From Pedobacter steynii (lineage in GTDB: Bacteria; Bacteroidota; Bacteroidia; Sphingobacteriales; Sphingobacteriaceae), in assembly GCF_900103665.1 (NCBI RefSeq), contig NZ_FNGY01000005.1, forward strand, positions 1 through 64,000: DNA of 64,000 nucleotides. The letters are read 5' to 3'. The notes below the pieces were generated by a model, which searched no databases, was not told the origin of the DNA, and saw only the letters and a program-made list of their open reading frames with translations. How positions within the stretch are numbered: position 1 is the first letter of the stretch; every line of letters begins with the position of its first letter. The position numbers and the translations under genes were made by a program. Of this stretch, positions 17,829 through 27,228 are shown piece by piece.

Positions 17829-19346
17829 ATGGGTTTTATGAAACGTATCCTATTTGCAGTCGTTATTTTAACAGCCGGATCCATCACATTTTCCGGGTGT
17901 AAAAAATATTTAAATGTAACCCCTATAGATAATTTATCGGGTAACAATTACTGGCAAAATCAGAAAGATGTAGAGGCCTTTACAACAGGGATCTATAATC
18001 AATTTAGAGAGAATACTTTGTCTTCTCCTTATTTCGCCACCACAGGTGATCTGCGTTGCAGTCCTGCTATTGCAACTTCAGGGCAGGGCCGTACTTATAT
18101 TACACAGATTGCTACCAATTCTCTTACGATCCTGATAAACAGTGAAGGTTATTTTCAGGATATTTTTAACTACAAGAGTTTAACCAAATGGAACAATTGG
18201 TACAAAATGGTTCAGGCGGCAAATATTTTATATGTGCAAGCTGATAAAGTAGCATCGCTTAGTGCAGAACAGCGAAAGAAATACCGTGCAGAAGCTGTAT
18301 TTCTTCGTAACCTGGCTTATTTCTTTATGGTTCGTCAATTCGGAGATGTCCCTTACTATACCAAAGCTTATAACCAGGAAGCTTTGCCAAGAATGAAAAT
18401 GGTAGAGGTGCTGAACAATTGTATTGCTGATATGAAGACGGTAAAGGACGATTTGCCCTGGACCTATGAAGATCCTTCAATTGTTGGGATCAGGGCAATG
18501 CGCGGAAGTGCGATTGCCTTAATGATGCACATGAATATGTGGGCTGCCGGATTTACTGAAGGGGATAAAACAGGTTATTATACTGCCGTTGATGAATTAG
18601 GGAAAGAAATCATGAGTACCAACGCCTATGAACTACTTCCTATTACCAGAACAAAGGAGATCTTTAAAGGTCGTACCAAGGAAAGCCTTTTCGAAGTATT
18701 GAGGAGTCTGAACTATGGTGAATATTCTACGGGAAATTACCTCTATAATACTTTTACCGATATGGTATTACACTACCCCCATAAGCCGGTAAAGTCAATT
18801 ACCAAAAGTTACATTTATTACAACTCCAAGTTCATGGCAAAACTATATCCGACAGGTATGCCAGATAAGCGCGGCGAATATTGGTTTGATCCGGCAACGC
18901 TTTACGCTACAGATGGAAGTTGGGAGCTACTTAAGTTCGTAAACATATTCGCGGCGGAGGGAGAAGATGTGCTTCCGGACGATGACCTGATGGTATTCCG
19001 ATTACCCGATGCCATTTTGTTGAGGGCAGAAGCACAAGCTGAGCTTGGAAATGAGGATGGCGCTAAAGTGTCATTGAATTTAGTCCGCGCAAGAGCTGTG
19101 GCCACCCCGGTTACTGATAGCGGAAAGGAATTAAAAGACGCCATATTTTATGAACGTTGCCGCGAACTAATGGGCGAGGGTCATTACTATTATGATCTGG
19201 TGCGCACCAAAAAGGTAATGGATAAGGAATATTGTTTTAACCCGATATCTGTAGAAGCTTTTAAAGCAGGTGCCTGGGCATGGCCTATAGATAAAAGCGC
19301 ATTGATAGACAATCCTTATATGGTACTGAACAACTATTGGAAATAA
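17829..19346 (+). CDS. SusD/RagB-like surface lipoprotein (second)
   Basis: About 505 aa. Starts at 17829 or 17838 both give a lipoprotein signal ending in 'SITFSGC'. Markers are 'AEAVFLRNLAYFFMVRQFG', 'LLRAEAQAELGNEDGAK', 'RCRELMGEGHYYYDLVR' and the C-terminal 'NNYWK'. It is the surface partner of the second SusC, whose stop lies 7 nt upstream. It is only moderately similar to the first SusD, so the two pairs probably bind different ligands or are an old duplication. Confidence 0.95.
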   Translation: MGFMKRILFAVVILTAGSITFSGCKKYLNVTPIDNLSGNNYWQNQKDVEAFTTGIYNQFRENTLSSPYFATTGDLRCSPAIATSGQGRTYITQIATNSLTILINSEGYFQDIFNYKSLTKWNNWYKMVQAANILYVQADKVASLSAEQRKKYRAEAVFLRNLAYFFMVRQFGDVPYYTKAYNQEALPRMKMVEVLNNCIADMKTVKDDLPWTYEDPSIVGIRAMRGSAIALMMHMNMWAAGFTEGDKTGYYTAVDELGKEIMSTNAYELLPITRTKEIFKGRTKESLFEVLRSLNYGEYSTGNYLYNTFTDMVLHYPHKPVKSITKSYIYYNSKFMAKLYPTGMPDKRGEYWFDPATLYATDGSWELLKFVNIFAAEGEDVLPDDDLMVFRLPDAILLRAEAQAELGNEDGAKVSLNLVRARAVATPVTDSGKELKDAIFYERCRELMGEGHYYYDLVRTKKVMDKEYCFNPISVEAFKAGAWAWPIDKSALIDNPYMVLNNYWK

Positions 19347-19355
19347 TATTAGAAT

Positions 19356-19383
19356 GAAACCTGCATCAGCTTATGCAGGCTTC
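19356..19383 (+). other. Intercistronic hairpin between susD and fasciclin genes
   Basis: GAAACCTGCAT pairs with ATGCAGGCTTC (10 of 11 positions) around the loop CAGCTT, starting 9 nt after the SusD stop. No T-run follows, so it is more likely an RNA processing or stabilising element than a terminator. Confidence 0.5.
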
Positions 19384-19410
19384 ATAACCGTTAAAAACAA
19401 ATATATTTTG

Positions 19411-20142
19411 ATGAAAAACGATATGTTAAAGATAATTAAAACAAGTGCGGCTATATTAAGTGTAATGTGCTGTATACTGATGTCCTGTTCGAAGGATAGC
19501 TATTTTGTGGATACCGGCGTTCACAATGCCAAATACAATGGTACAATCCTGCAATACCTTAAATCTAAGCCTGTACTTTTTGATAGCCTGGTGATGGCCA
19601 TTGATGCTGCCGGAATGAATGAGGTATTTGAAAAAGAGAACATTACTTTTTTTGCACCTGCGAATTCCTGTATACATAAAGCAGTGAAATGGTTAAACGA
19701 GGATTTAAGAAGTGACGGCAGAGATACGGTATCTAAATTAACGCAGATCAAACCTGAAGTATGGAAGGAAGTTTTTTCGAAGTACATCTTCAAAGGATCG
19801 TATGTATTAAAAGATATTCCTCAGATTGACACATTGGAATTAGCGGCCTTTGGAGGACAAGGCTACGCCTCTTATGGCGGCCGTTCCATGAATATCGGGG
19901 TGTTTTATAATAATGCGAATGGAATAAAATATGTAGGCTACCGCCAGTTGGTATTGTCTTTTATTCCGGATTTTTCTAATCCTAAAATCGGGCTAATTCA
20001 TACTCCGATTGCTACATCAGATATTCAGCCTACAAATGGGGTTATACATGTACTTCGCTATCAGGGGCATTCTCTTGATTTTGAGAGCAAGCGGTTTATT
20101 ACCTCAGCTAAGTCCGCCGGCATTTTGAAAGCAAATGAATAA
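19411..20142 (+). CDS. Fasciclin (FAS1) domain lipoprotein, copy 2
   Basis: About 243 aa from the ATG at 19411, which gives a lipoprotein signal ending at the Cys in 'CCILMSCSKD'; upstream in-frame ATGs fall in the hairpin region. FAS1 markers are 'ENITFFAPANSCIHKAVKW', 'WKEVFSKYIFKGSYVLKDI' and the final 'NGVIHVLRYQGHSLDF'. It occupies the same place relative to SusCD as copy 1, so the SusC-SusD-fasciclin unit occurs twice in the block. Confidence 0.88.
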   Translation: MKNDMLKIIKTSAAILSVMCCILMSCSKDSYFVDTGVHNAKYNGTILQYLKSKPVLFDSLVMAIDAAGMNEVFEKENITFFAPANSCIHKAVKWLNEDLRSDGRDTVSKLTQIKPEVWKEVFSKYIFKGSYVLKDIPQIDTLELAAFGGQGYASYGGRSMNIGVFYNNANGIKYVGYRQLVLSFIPDFSNPKIGLIHTPIATSDIQPTNGVIHVLRYQGHSLDFESKRFITSAKSAGILKANE

Positions 20143-20184
20143 GGTTGTCCATATCAGTTAAACAAGATTATTTTAATAAGACTT

Positions 20185-21828
20185 ATGATTTCAATCAATA
20201 TAAAATATACAAAACTCGGCCTCTTCAAACTTGCCTTATTGCTTTTTGTGGCCATTGGTAGCTCTTGTTCAAAACAGGAGGTTTTCCAGGACGATCCCTA
20301 CAAAGGCGGAAAAGAAGCACTTGGTGTAAGATTTTCGGAAGCAGATGCCGATCCGATTGCAGGTTCACCAGGTGATGAAGTTACTTTTAAGGTTCGGGGA
20401 GTGATGAAGTTTAAAGAGAAACTGGAGTTCCTGGTTAACGAAACCAAGGCCGATATCATCCAGGTAACGGATTCTTCCATTACCGTGAAAATCCCGCAAA
20501 ACGCAAGTACCGGTGGTACAACGCTTTTGCTGGAAGGTCAATCTTTCTTTGGTCCTAAATTTACCGTACAGGGTAAAGTTTCGATAGATCCCGGCTTTAA
20601 GGCCGTAAATGGGACAAATGGCGTAATCAATGATATCGTAACCACTTCTTCCGGGGGGTACATTTTGGTAGGCGGGTTCACGAATTTTGAAAACCAGGCC
20701 CCCTCTACGCCTATAAACCGCATTGTTGCAATTGCTAGTGATGGTGCCTATAAAAGTTCACTTTTCGGGAGCGGATCCGATGGGCCGATTCAAAATATTA
20801 ACCGTCTTTCTTCCGGAAAATACATGATCTCCGGTTCATTCAGTTCCTTTAACAAAACACCTGGAACCTATGGCGTAACCAGATTAAATAGCGATGGCTC
20901 ACTTGATTCTATGTCTGTTGAGCTCATCAATCCAATTCCTAATAAGCCTGATTTGAGTTTAGATACCGTTCCTACTTTTAATGGTGGGGTGGTCAGCAGC
21001 ATTAATGCCGGAAATTTCTTCGGGGGTATTGCAAAAAGCTTTGTTAGGGCTGATAACACCATCCTGCTTGGAAATTTTGATTTTTATGTGAAATATTTCT
21101 ATCCGCGTTCGACTAAAAATGCCAAGATAATTGACATTACCAGAATGTCTCAGATTGCTCAGTTAAAAGAAAACGGAGATCTGGATTCAGCATACAATTT
21201 CGATCCCGTTAAAAAGCAAAGCTATGCCGGAGCAAACGGGCCAATCTACGGTGCTTATATGCAAAACGATGGTAAAATTGTGGCAGTTGGAAGTTTTTCA
21301 ACTTTCAATGGAACAACAGCAAAAAATATTGTACGGATTAACGTTGATGGAAGCATGGATCCGACCTTCTCTTCAGGGACAGGTGCTGATGGTCCCATAT
21401 TTACCATCAATTACAATGAAACAACCAATAGAATCATGCTTTCCGGGAGCTTTAGAAGCTATAATGGAAAAGTCAGCAGCGGAGTGGTGATGTTAAATGC
21501 AAATGGTACTGTAGACGAGAGTTTTAAATTTGGTCAGCTGGTTGGGGGTGCTCCAAACTTTGCGGCTCAGCTGAACAACGGGAAAGTGATTATTTCCGGT
21601 GACTTTAACAACTATAGCGGGGTAGTGAGACAAGGCTTTATGATACTCAGTCAGGATGGAACTTTAGCTCCAGGCTGTAACAATACCGGGGCTTTTCAGG
21701 GGCGGATTGCAAGGATGGTCCAAACCACTTCTACTTTAGGTTACCCCGCTATATTACTCGTTGGGGATTTTACCAAATTCGATAATAAAAGAGTAGGAAA
21801 TATAGTCCGGGTAGAGATCAAACCATAA
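20185..21828 (+). CDS. DUF5008-like lipoprotein with IPT and delta-60 repeats
   Basis: 547 aa. A lipoprotein signal ends in 'AIGSSCSK'. Residues 45-130 resemble an IPT/TIG immunoglobulin-like fold ('GDEVTFKVRG', 'SITVKIPQNASTG'). The rest consists of delta-60-type repeats of the form 'NGKVIISGDFNNYSG', with recurring 'GxxxxxNG.ARIxxDGSxD' units, likely forming a beta-propeller exposed at the surface. I associate this architecture with Pfam DUF5008 from memory. A carbohydrate- or protein-binding role fits the context but is inference. The next gene starts 12 nt later. Confidence 0.8.
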   Translation: MISINIKYTKLGLFKLALLLFVAIGSSCSKQEVFQDDPYKGGKEALGVRFSEADADPIAGSPGDEVTFKVRGVMKFKEKLEFLVNETKADIIQVTDSSITVKIPQNASTGGTTLLLEGQSFFGPKFTVQGKVSIDPGFKAVNGTNGVINDIVTTSSGGYILVGGFTNFENQAPSTPINRIVAIASDGAYKSSLFGSGSDGPIQNINRLSSGKYMISGSFSSFNKTPGTYGVTRLNSDGSLDSMSVELINPIPNKPDLSLDTVPTFNGGVVSSINAGNFFGGIAKSFVRADNTILLGNFDFYVKYFYPRSTKNAKIIDITRMSQIAQLKENGDLDSAYNFDPVKKQSYAGANGPIYGAYMQNDGKIVAVGSFSTFNGTTAKNIVRINVDGSMDPTFSSGTGADGPIFTINYNETTNRIMLSGSFRSYNGKVSSGVVMLNANGTVDESFKFGQLVGGAPNFAAQLNNGKVIISGDFNNYSGVVRQGFMILSQDGTLAPGCNNTGAFQGRIARMVQTTSTLGYPAILLVGDFTKFDNKRVGNIVRVEIKP

Positions 21829-21839
21829 ACAGAACAGAC

Positions 21840-23555
21840 ATGAACAGGATAACTACAAATATTAATCGATTAACAGCAATTGCAGCTACTGTATTGTTCA
21901 TTGCCGCGATATCGGCATGTAATAAGGATTTTCCAAGCCGTTTAAAAGATGCCTCTGGTAATGATACCGCGGGTATTAGCGCTAAAGCAAGAAAAGTACT
22001 ATACATCATAGTAGATGGTGCGAGGGGAAAGGCGATAAAGAGCATTAACCCTCCTAATATTGCAAGAATTACTAAAAATTCCATTTATGCCTTGGATGCT
22101 TTAAGTGATTACAACAAAAATACGCTAACAAATGCCGGTGCCTGGGCAAATATGATTACAGGGGTGGGTACTGATAAGCATGGTGTCATTTCAGAAGATT
22201 TTGCGGGTAATAAGCTTGCGGCCTATCCAAGCGTATTTACGCGCTTAAAGCAAGCTAACGCTAAATTGAGAACAGTTTCTATAGCGGCCTCAGGTGCATT
22301 TAATGCTAATTTCTCAGCAGATGCAACAGTTCGTCAGAATTTTGAAAATAATGATGTATCTGTTAAGAACGCCGTTAAGGACGAGTTAATGAATGGGGAT
22401 GCTGCTCTTGTTGTAGCTCAATTCCATAGTGCTGAATTAGCAGCAAAGGCTTCAAACTACGAAACCTATACACCGGAATATGCAAATGCCATTCTTCAGA
22501 TCGACAATTATATAGGAGAGATCATGGCGGCATTAAGCAGCAGAAAGACTTTCTCAAACGAGAACTGGCTGGTCGTAATTGCTTCAAATAAGGGGGGAGT
22601 AATTACACCAGATCCAGCCAGTACAGATCTTACTCAGTACGGAGACCAAACCAGGAACAATTTTGTGATATTCTATAACCCTCGTTTTAGTACTTTATTT
22701 ATTCCTAAACCTAACTCCGATCAGATTCCTTATGTGGGGACAAGCGTACAATTCAATTATACGGTCCGGCCTACGGCGATTGTTACAGACGTAAATGCCT
22801 ATAACTTTGGTGCGAACGGAAATTATACCATAGAACTGCTAATTAAAAGTAAAGCAGGCTCATACTTCTATCCTACATTTTTATCTAAACGGGCTGCAAG
22901 TTTTACAGGTGCCGGATGGAATATGTTTTTGGAAGGAGATAAGTGGACCCTTAACTCCTCAGTTGCCAATCAGGCACAGGGAGGTGTGGTTTCCGATGAT
23001 AAATGGCATAAACTTACTGCAGTTTTTGACGGGACCAATAAGAAGGTACGTGCATATACCGACGGGGTATTAAATACAGAAAGAGATATGAATACCAATA
23101 ACATGAACAATACCTCTTCATTCAAGATTGGATACAATCCAGGAAGCGAAAGCAACAATGCGAATGTGCTTGTTAATAGCTTACAGGTTTATAATGTTGC
23201 TTTAACCACGCAGGAGATCAGCAATTACAGCTGTAAGACCATTGTTGCCCCGACAAATCCACGTTATGGAAATCTTATCGGATACTGGCCATTGAACGAA
23301 GGTGCTGGTACCACAATAAAGGATATCAGTGGAAAGGGAAAGGATTTATTAATGGGTGGTAGTCCGGTATGGGAGAATTTCAGTGATGCAGGGTCCTTAT
23401 TGTGTCCGGAAATTAATGATTCCTATTTCAGACTGGTTCCTAACAATGTCGATATACCATTTGAGCTATACCAATGGCTTGGTATCTCAATCCCGCTTGC
23501 CTGGAGCCTTGATGGCAAAGCATGGAATCCTATTTATTCAGATATTAAACCTTAA
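21840..23555 (+). CDS. LamG lipoprotein with degenerate phosphatase-like domain, copy 1 (DUF4983-like)
   Basis: 571 aa. A lipoprotein signal ends at Cys27 ('AAISAC'). Residues 50-290 follow the alkaline-phosphatase/phosphodiesterase superfamily layout: D59 in 'VLYIIVDGARG' and a 'WANMITGVGTDKHGV' segment near the usual nucleophile site, but the usual metal-binding DHG is replaced by N250-K251-G252 and the D..GH motif is lost ('QFHSAELAAKAS'). Residues 300-460 form a LamG/concanavalin-like domain ('YTIELLIKSK', 'KWHKLTAVFDGT'), followed by a C-terminal module ending 'SLDGKAWNPIYSDIKP' that I associate with DUF4983. It is probably a non-catalytic binding protein. A paralog lies on the other side of the M60 peptidase. 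Confidence 0.82.
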   Translation: MNRITTNINRLTAIAATVLFIAAISACNKDFPSRLKDASGNDTAGISAKARKVLYIIVDGARGKAIKSINPPNIARITKNSIYALDALSDYNKNTLTNAGAWANMITGVGTDKHGVISEDFAGNKLAAYPSVFTRLKQANAKLRTVSIAASGAFNANFSADATVRQNFENNDVSVKNAVKDELMNGDAALVVAQFHSAELAAKASNYETYTPEYANAILQIDNYIGEIMAALSSRKTFSNENWLVVIASNKGGVITPDPASTDLTQYGDQTRNNFVIFYNPRFSTLFIPKPNSDQIPYVGTSVQFNYTVRPTAIVTDVNAYNFGANGNYTIELLIKSKAGSYFYPTFLSKRAASFTGAGWNMFLEGDKWTLNSSVANQAQGGVVSDDKWHKLTAVFDGTNKKVRAYTDGVLNTERDMNTNNMNNTSSFKIGYNPGSESNNANVLVNSLQVYNVALTTQEISNYSCKTIVAPTNPRYGNLIGYWPLNEGAGTTIKDISGKGKDLLMGGSPVWENFSDAGSLLCPEINDSYFRLVPNNVDIPFELYQWLGISIPLAWSLDGKAWNPIYSDIKP

Positions 23556-23561
23556 CCAGAT

Positions 23562-25493
23562 ATGAAAAATACCATTTTTTCTAACACAATACTGGCATTT
23601 GTAGGTGTACTTACTTTAGCCTCGTGCGAAAAATACCGTTACAATTTTGATGACGGCGTTAATAAACCAAGTACAGCGGAAAGCCAGCAGACTGTAGATA
23701 CCGCTATGACAATTGTAGACCGCTCACTTTATTCCAGAGCACGTATTTTTCCAGGAATGGTTGAAGCAACTGAGCCAAGGGTAAAAGATTTGAAGTTTAC
23801 CCTGGATCTGAATTTTTCAGCATCCAACTCCTACTTACTACGGATACAATCTGCACCAATGCCTCAGTTTAGTACGGGGTTTTATGCACCTGCCGGAGAG
23901 TTGATCAAAATTGTGGTTCCCACAGGAATTAACGGTTTAAGTGTGCAGGTAGGTGGACATACGGATAACCTTACCGGTCAGCTAAACTTAAAACGAGACC
24001 CGATTATTGTGATGAACAGGCAATTGTATCCCGGAGATAACTATGTAAGAAACTTGTATGGAGGTACCATTTATATCAATGCGGCTTTCGGTATCCCGCA
24101 ACCGGTAGAATTTTCCATTACCGGAGCAGTAAAATCTCCTGATTTTGTGCTGGGGCAAAGTGTTAATGATGCCTGGATTAAAGAAGTAAAAGCATCTACT
24201 GTTCCATGGCTGGAGATGCGCACCAAGCGTATTGTTTTTCTCATTCCAAGAGATTTCCTGATCAGAAATTTTGCTTCAGCGAAACCTTTAACCGATCCGA
24301 CGGCTTTGATGACCGCATGGAATGATGTTTTTGAGCTTGATTACAATAAATGGATGGGGCTTTCTGATAATCCGGCCGATACCAGAGACAGAAGCCCACA
24401 GGGTGCCTGGAGAGAAGTGCTGGATATTCAACCTTCCGTAGGGTACGGACATAGCGGCTGGCCGGTAGTTGCGACTATGGACGACGAATGGTTCAATAGT
24501 GTTGTGAGCATAGATCAGTTGTTACACGGCGCAAACTGGGGTACCTATCACGAATTCGGACACAATTGTCAGCAGGTTTCTACATGGAGCTGGAGTACGC
24601 TGGGTGAAACCACGAACAATCTCTTCAACTTTAAGGTCGCCAACAGGAATGCTGTAAATTTCGCTGTTCTGCATGGAGTGGACTGGCTGCAACCTGCTCT
24701 TGCTTTCGCAGCAACTGCCGGTACTAAAAACTTTGACGGTTCGGTAGCGGCGATAAATGATCCATTTGCCAGAATGATCCCTTTCCTTCAGATTTTTGGA
24801 ATTTATGGTTACGATGCGATGCCTTATTTGTATACTGCAGCCAGACATGCACAGCGTTTTTCAAACACAGATCTTGATAAGCACGACTTTGTTTATGAAC
24901 GCTTTTCTGAATACTCAAAGATAGATTTAAGACCTTTCTTTGAAGCTTGGGGCATCGCGCTAAGTTCACAATCTACTATCCGCATAGCAAAGATGTTCCC
25001 CTTACTCGATAAGAAAATATGGACTTATAATCCAGTCACAAAAACCGGCGGAACGGAGAAATATGATCCGATTAAAATTACGGCAAGTTCAGAGGAATTA
25101 ACTGGTGAAGGTGCTACAAATGGAAGGGCCACTGCAATGATAGATGGTAGTAATGCTACTTTCTGGCATTCCCGTTGGTCCTCAGCTCCTTTTGGTACGA
25201 TGCCGTATACGCTACTTTTAGACTTAGGTTCTGCTAAATCAGCTAAGGGGATGTATTTTGTTCCAAGGGCAAGTAGCGGTCAGGTTCCAAAAGATATAGA
25301 AGTCTTTAAAAGCGAAAACAATACCGATTGGGTGAGTATTGGTACTTTCCAAATCGGGAGCGCAGCTGGAGCAAGGAACAACTATAACTTCCCGGCAACG
25401 ATAGCAAACAGATATTATAAAATTGTAATTAAGAACAACTGGGCAAATAATAGCAATGCAGCTCTTGCCGAGCTTAATATTATTCAACCTTAA
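23562..25493 (+). CDS. M60-family metallopeptidase lipoprotein with discoidin domain
   Basis: 643 aa. A lipoprotein signal ends in 'LTLASCEK'. The catalytic domain carries HEFGH at residues 330-334 with a likely third zinc ligand E349 in 'LGETTNN', matching the HExxH-x(8,28)-E pattern of M60 (enhancin/SslE-like) gluzincins; the local 'WGTYHEFGHNCQQ' is characteristic. Residues about 505-643 are an F5/8 type C (discoidin) carbohydrate-binding-like module ('ATAMIDGSNATFWHSRW', 'LLLDLGSAKSAKGMYFV'). Known M60 enzymes cleave mucin-type O-glycosylated proteins, so this gene is the best clue to the block's substrate. It is the only enzyme in the block that looks catalytically intact. Confidence 0.92.
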   Translation: MKNTIFSNTILAFVGVLTLASCEKYRYNFDDGVNKPSTAESQQTVDTAMTIVDRSLYSRARIFPGMVEATEPRVKDLKFTLDLNFSASNSYLLRIQSAPMPQFSTGFYAPAGELIKIVVPTGINGLSVQVGGHTDNLTGQLNLKRDPIIVMNRQLYPGDNYVRNLYGGTIYINAAFGIPQPVEFSITGAVKSPDFVLGQSVNDAWIKEVKASTVPWLEMRTKRIVFLIPRDFLIRNFASAKPLTDPTALMTAWNDVFELDYNKWMGLSDNPADTRDRSPQGAWREVLDIQPSVGYGHSGWPVVATMDDEWFNSVVSIDQLLHGANWGTYHEFGHNCQQVSTWSWSTLGETTNNLFNFKVANRNAVNFAVLHGVDWLQPALAFAATAGTKNFDGSVAAINDPFARMIPFLQIFGIYGYDAMPYLYTAARHAQRFSNTDLDKHDFVYERFSEYSKIDLRPFFEAWGIALSSQSTIRIAKMFPLLDKKIWTYNPVTKTGGTEKYDPIKITASSEELTGEGATNGRATAMIDGSNATFWHSRWSSAPFGTMPYTLLLDLGSAKSAKGMYFVPRASSGQVPKDIEVFKSENNTDWVSIGTFQIGSAAGARNNYNFPATIANRYYKIVIKNNWANNSNAALAELNIIQP

Positions 25494-25516
25494 TGCATTC
25501 TAAATCATAAAGAATC

Positions 25517-27208
25517 ATGATGAAACTAAAAAATACATTGCTATTTACCGGAGCACTAATCATCAGTGCAACTGTTTTTAATGCCTGTAAGAGATATGAA
25601 AACCCACCCCAGGTATTTGAAGAGTATGGGGATAATGGAACCAATCTGGCCACAAGAAAGGTTCTGGTTATTAACATTGATGGGGCAGTAGGTGCAGATA
25701 TTAAAACGATCAATCCTCCAAATATAGCCGCGTTGATTAAAACCGGGAAATATAGCTTCACGGTGTTGAGAGATGCCATTCCTACTGATGGAGGATCTAT
25801 TGCAAGTATGCTGACCGGGGTGTCTTCGGCAAAACATAAAATTGTTGATGATACCTATATTCCGCATAATGGTAGTGATGACGATCACAGTGTAATTACC
25901 AACTACCCTTCAGTTTTCTCCAGAATGCTGGATGTAAGGCCAGAATTTAAAACGGTTACCATCACAACAGACGTGGCCTTAAATAAATACGTGATACACT
26001 CAGATCACCGTATTTTAAATGCCACCGATGCTTTGGTTAAAGATTCTGCGGTTAACATCCTGCAGAATAACAATGCAAGAATGGTCTTTGTTGACTTTCG
26101 GGATGTAAAAACCGCTGGTAAAGCAGGTGGATTTGCTGCGGATGCACCTGCCTACAAGGGCGCTATTGAAAAAACGGATGGCTATGTTGGCGAGATGGTC
26201 GCTGCGCTGAAGAAGCGTAAAGATTACGCTAAAGAAGATTGGCTGATTATTGTAACTACGAACCGGGGAGGCGATGAGAGCAACTCTAAGCCTGGATTTC
26301 TGATCTGCTCGAATCCAAGCTTTAAAGAAAAAGGAGTTTCTAAAGAAGGATTCAATACCATGCACTTCAAAGGGACCTCTACTTTCGCAACAGTAAACAA
26401 CGACAATGGATTGTATAATGCCGGAACAGACAAGGACTTTACTGTACAGTTGCAGATTAAATCGAATGTTGGTAATTCTTATCCTGGCTTTTTCTCAAAA
26501 AGTACCGGCGTTTCTGGTGGAACTACCACCGGCTGGACAATGATGCAAGACGGTACAAAATATTCGGTAATTTTTGGGGGCTCTGCAAATGGAGGAACCG
26601 GTAAAAATCAAATCAATGGAAATGCCGTTTTTGATGGAAAATGGCATACCATTACTGTGACCGTAAAACTTAGTGGTGGTGTGAGAACAGCTACACTTTA
26701 TACAGATGGCTTACAGGTGGCTACCGGAAATATTACTGCAGCAAAAGATTTAAGTACCACTGGTCCCTTAACTATAGGGCATAAAAATATCGATGGCAGT
26801 AGTAATCTGGATTTTTATGCGGCAGATATTGAGTACTTCAACGTCGCTCTGGATGCGACCACAGTTAAAGATAATATCGCACTAAAAGACGTAACTAAAC
26901 ATCCGAAATATGCAAATCTGATCGGATATTGGCCTCTTGACGATGGGGGTGGCGCAGTGATAAATAACGTTGCACCGACAGGTTATAACTTTCTAATGAA
27001 GGGAAGTGGAACCTGGGACGCTTTAGGAAATGATATTCCCGGAAGCAGGAGCCCTCAGAATATTACCGATGGCACCTTGTCTGTTATTGCAACAGGAGCA
27101 GATGTAACCGCCCTTACTTTTTATTGGTTAAAAGTGCCTGTTATATCTGGTTGGGGGTTGGATGGCGTTTCATGGATTTCAAATTTCGAAATCGAGTTTA
27201 TCAAATAA
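25517..27208 (+). CDS. LamG lipoprotein with degenerate phosphatase-like domain, copy 2 (DUF4983-like)
   Basis: 563 aa with the same architecture as the gene at 21840: lipobox Cys24 ('VFNAC'), superfamily-like D55 in 'VLVINIDGAVG', 'IASMLTGVSSAKH', and N249-R250-G251 where DHG is expected; 'FRDVKTAGKAGG' replaces the D..GH motif. A LamG domain follows ('FTVQLQIKSNVGNSYPGFF', 'KWHTITVTVKL'), then the same C-terminal module ('GWGLDGVSWISNF'). That both paralogs lost the same metal ligands argues against sequencing error and for a conserved non-enzymatic role. Confidence 0.82.
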   Translation: MMKLKNTLLFTGALIISATVFNACKRYENPPQVFEEYGDNGTNLATRKVLVINIDGAVGADIKTINPPNIAALIKTGKYSFTVLRDAIPTDGGSIASMLTGVSSAKHKIVDDTYIPHNGSDDDHSVITNYPSVFSRMLDVRPEFKTVTITTDVALNKYVIHSDHRILNATDALVKDSAVNILQNNNARMVFVDFRDVKTAGKAGGFAADAPAYKGAIEKTDGYVGEMVAALKKRKDYAKEDWLIIVTTNRGGDESNSKPGFLICSNPSFKEKGVSKEGFNTMHFKGTSTFATVNNDNGLYNAGTDKDFTVQLQIKSNVGNSYPGFFSKSTGVSGGTTTGWTMMQDGTKYSVIFGGSANGGTGKNQINGNAVFDGKWHTITVTVKLSGGVRTATLYTDGLQVATGNITAAKDLSTTGPLTIGHKNIDGSSNLDFYAADIEYFNVALDATTVKDNIALKDVTKHPKYANLIGYWPLDDGGGAVINNVAPTGYNFLMKGSGTWDALGNDIPGSRSPQNITDGTLSVIATGADVTALTFYWLKVPVISGWGLDGVSWISNFEIEFIK

Positions 27209-27228
27209 CTGCCCATTTACAAATTTAA

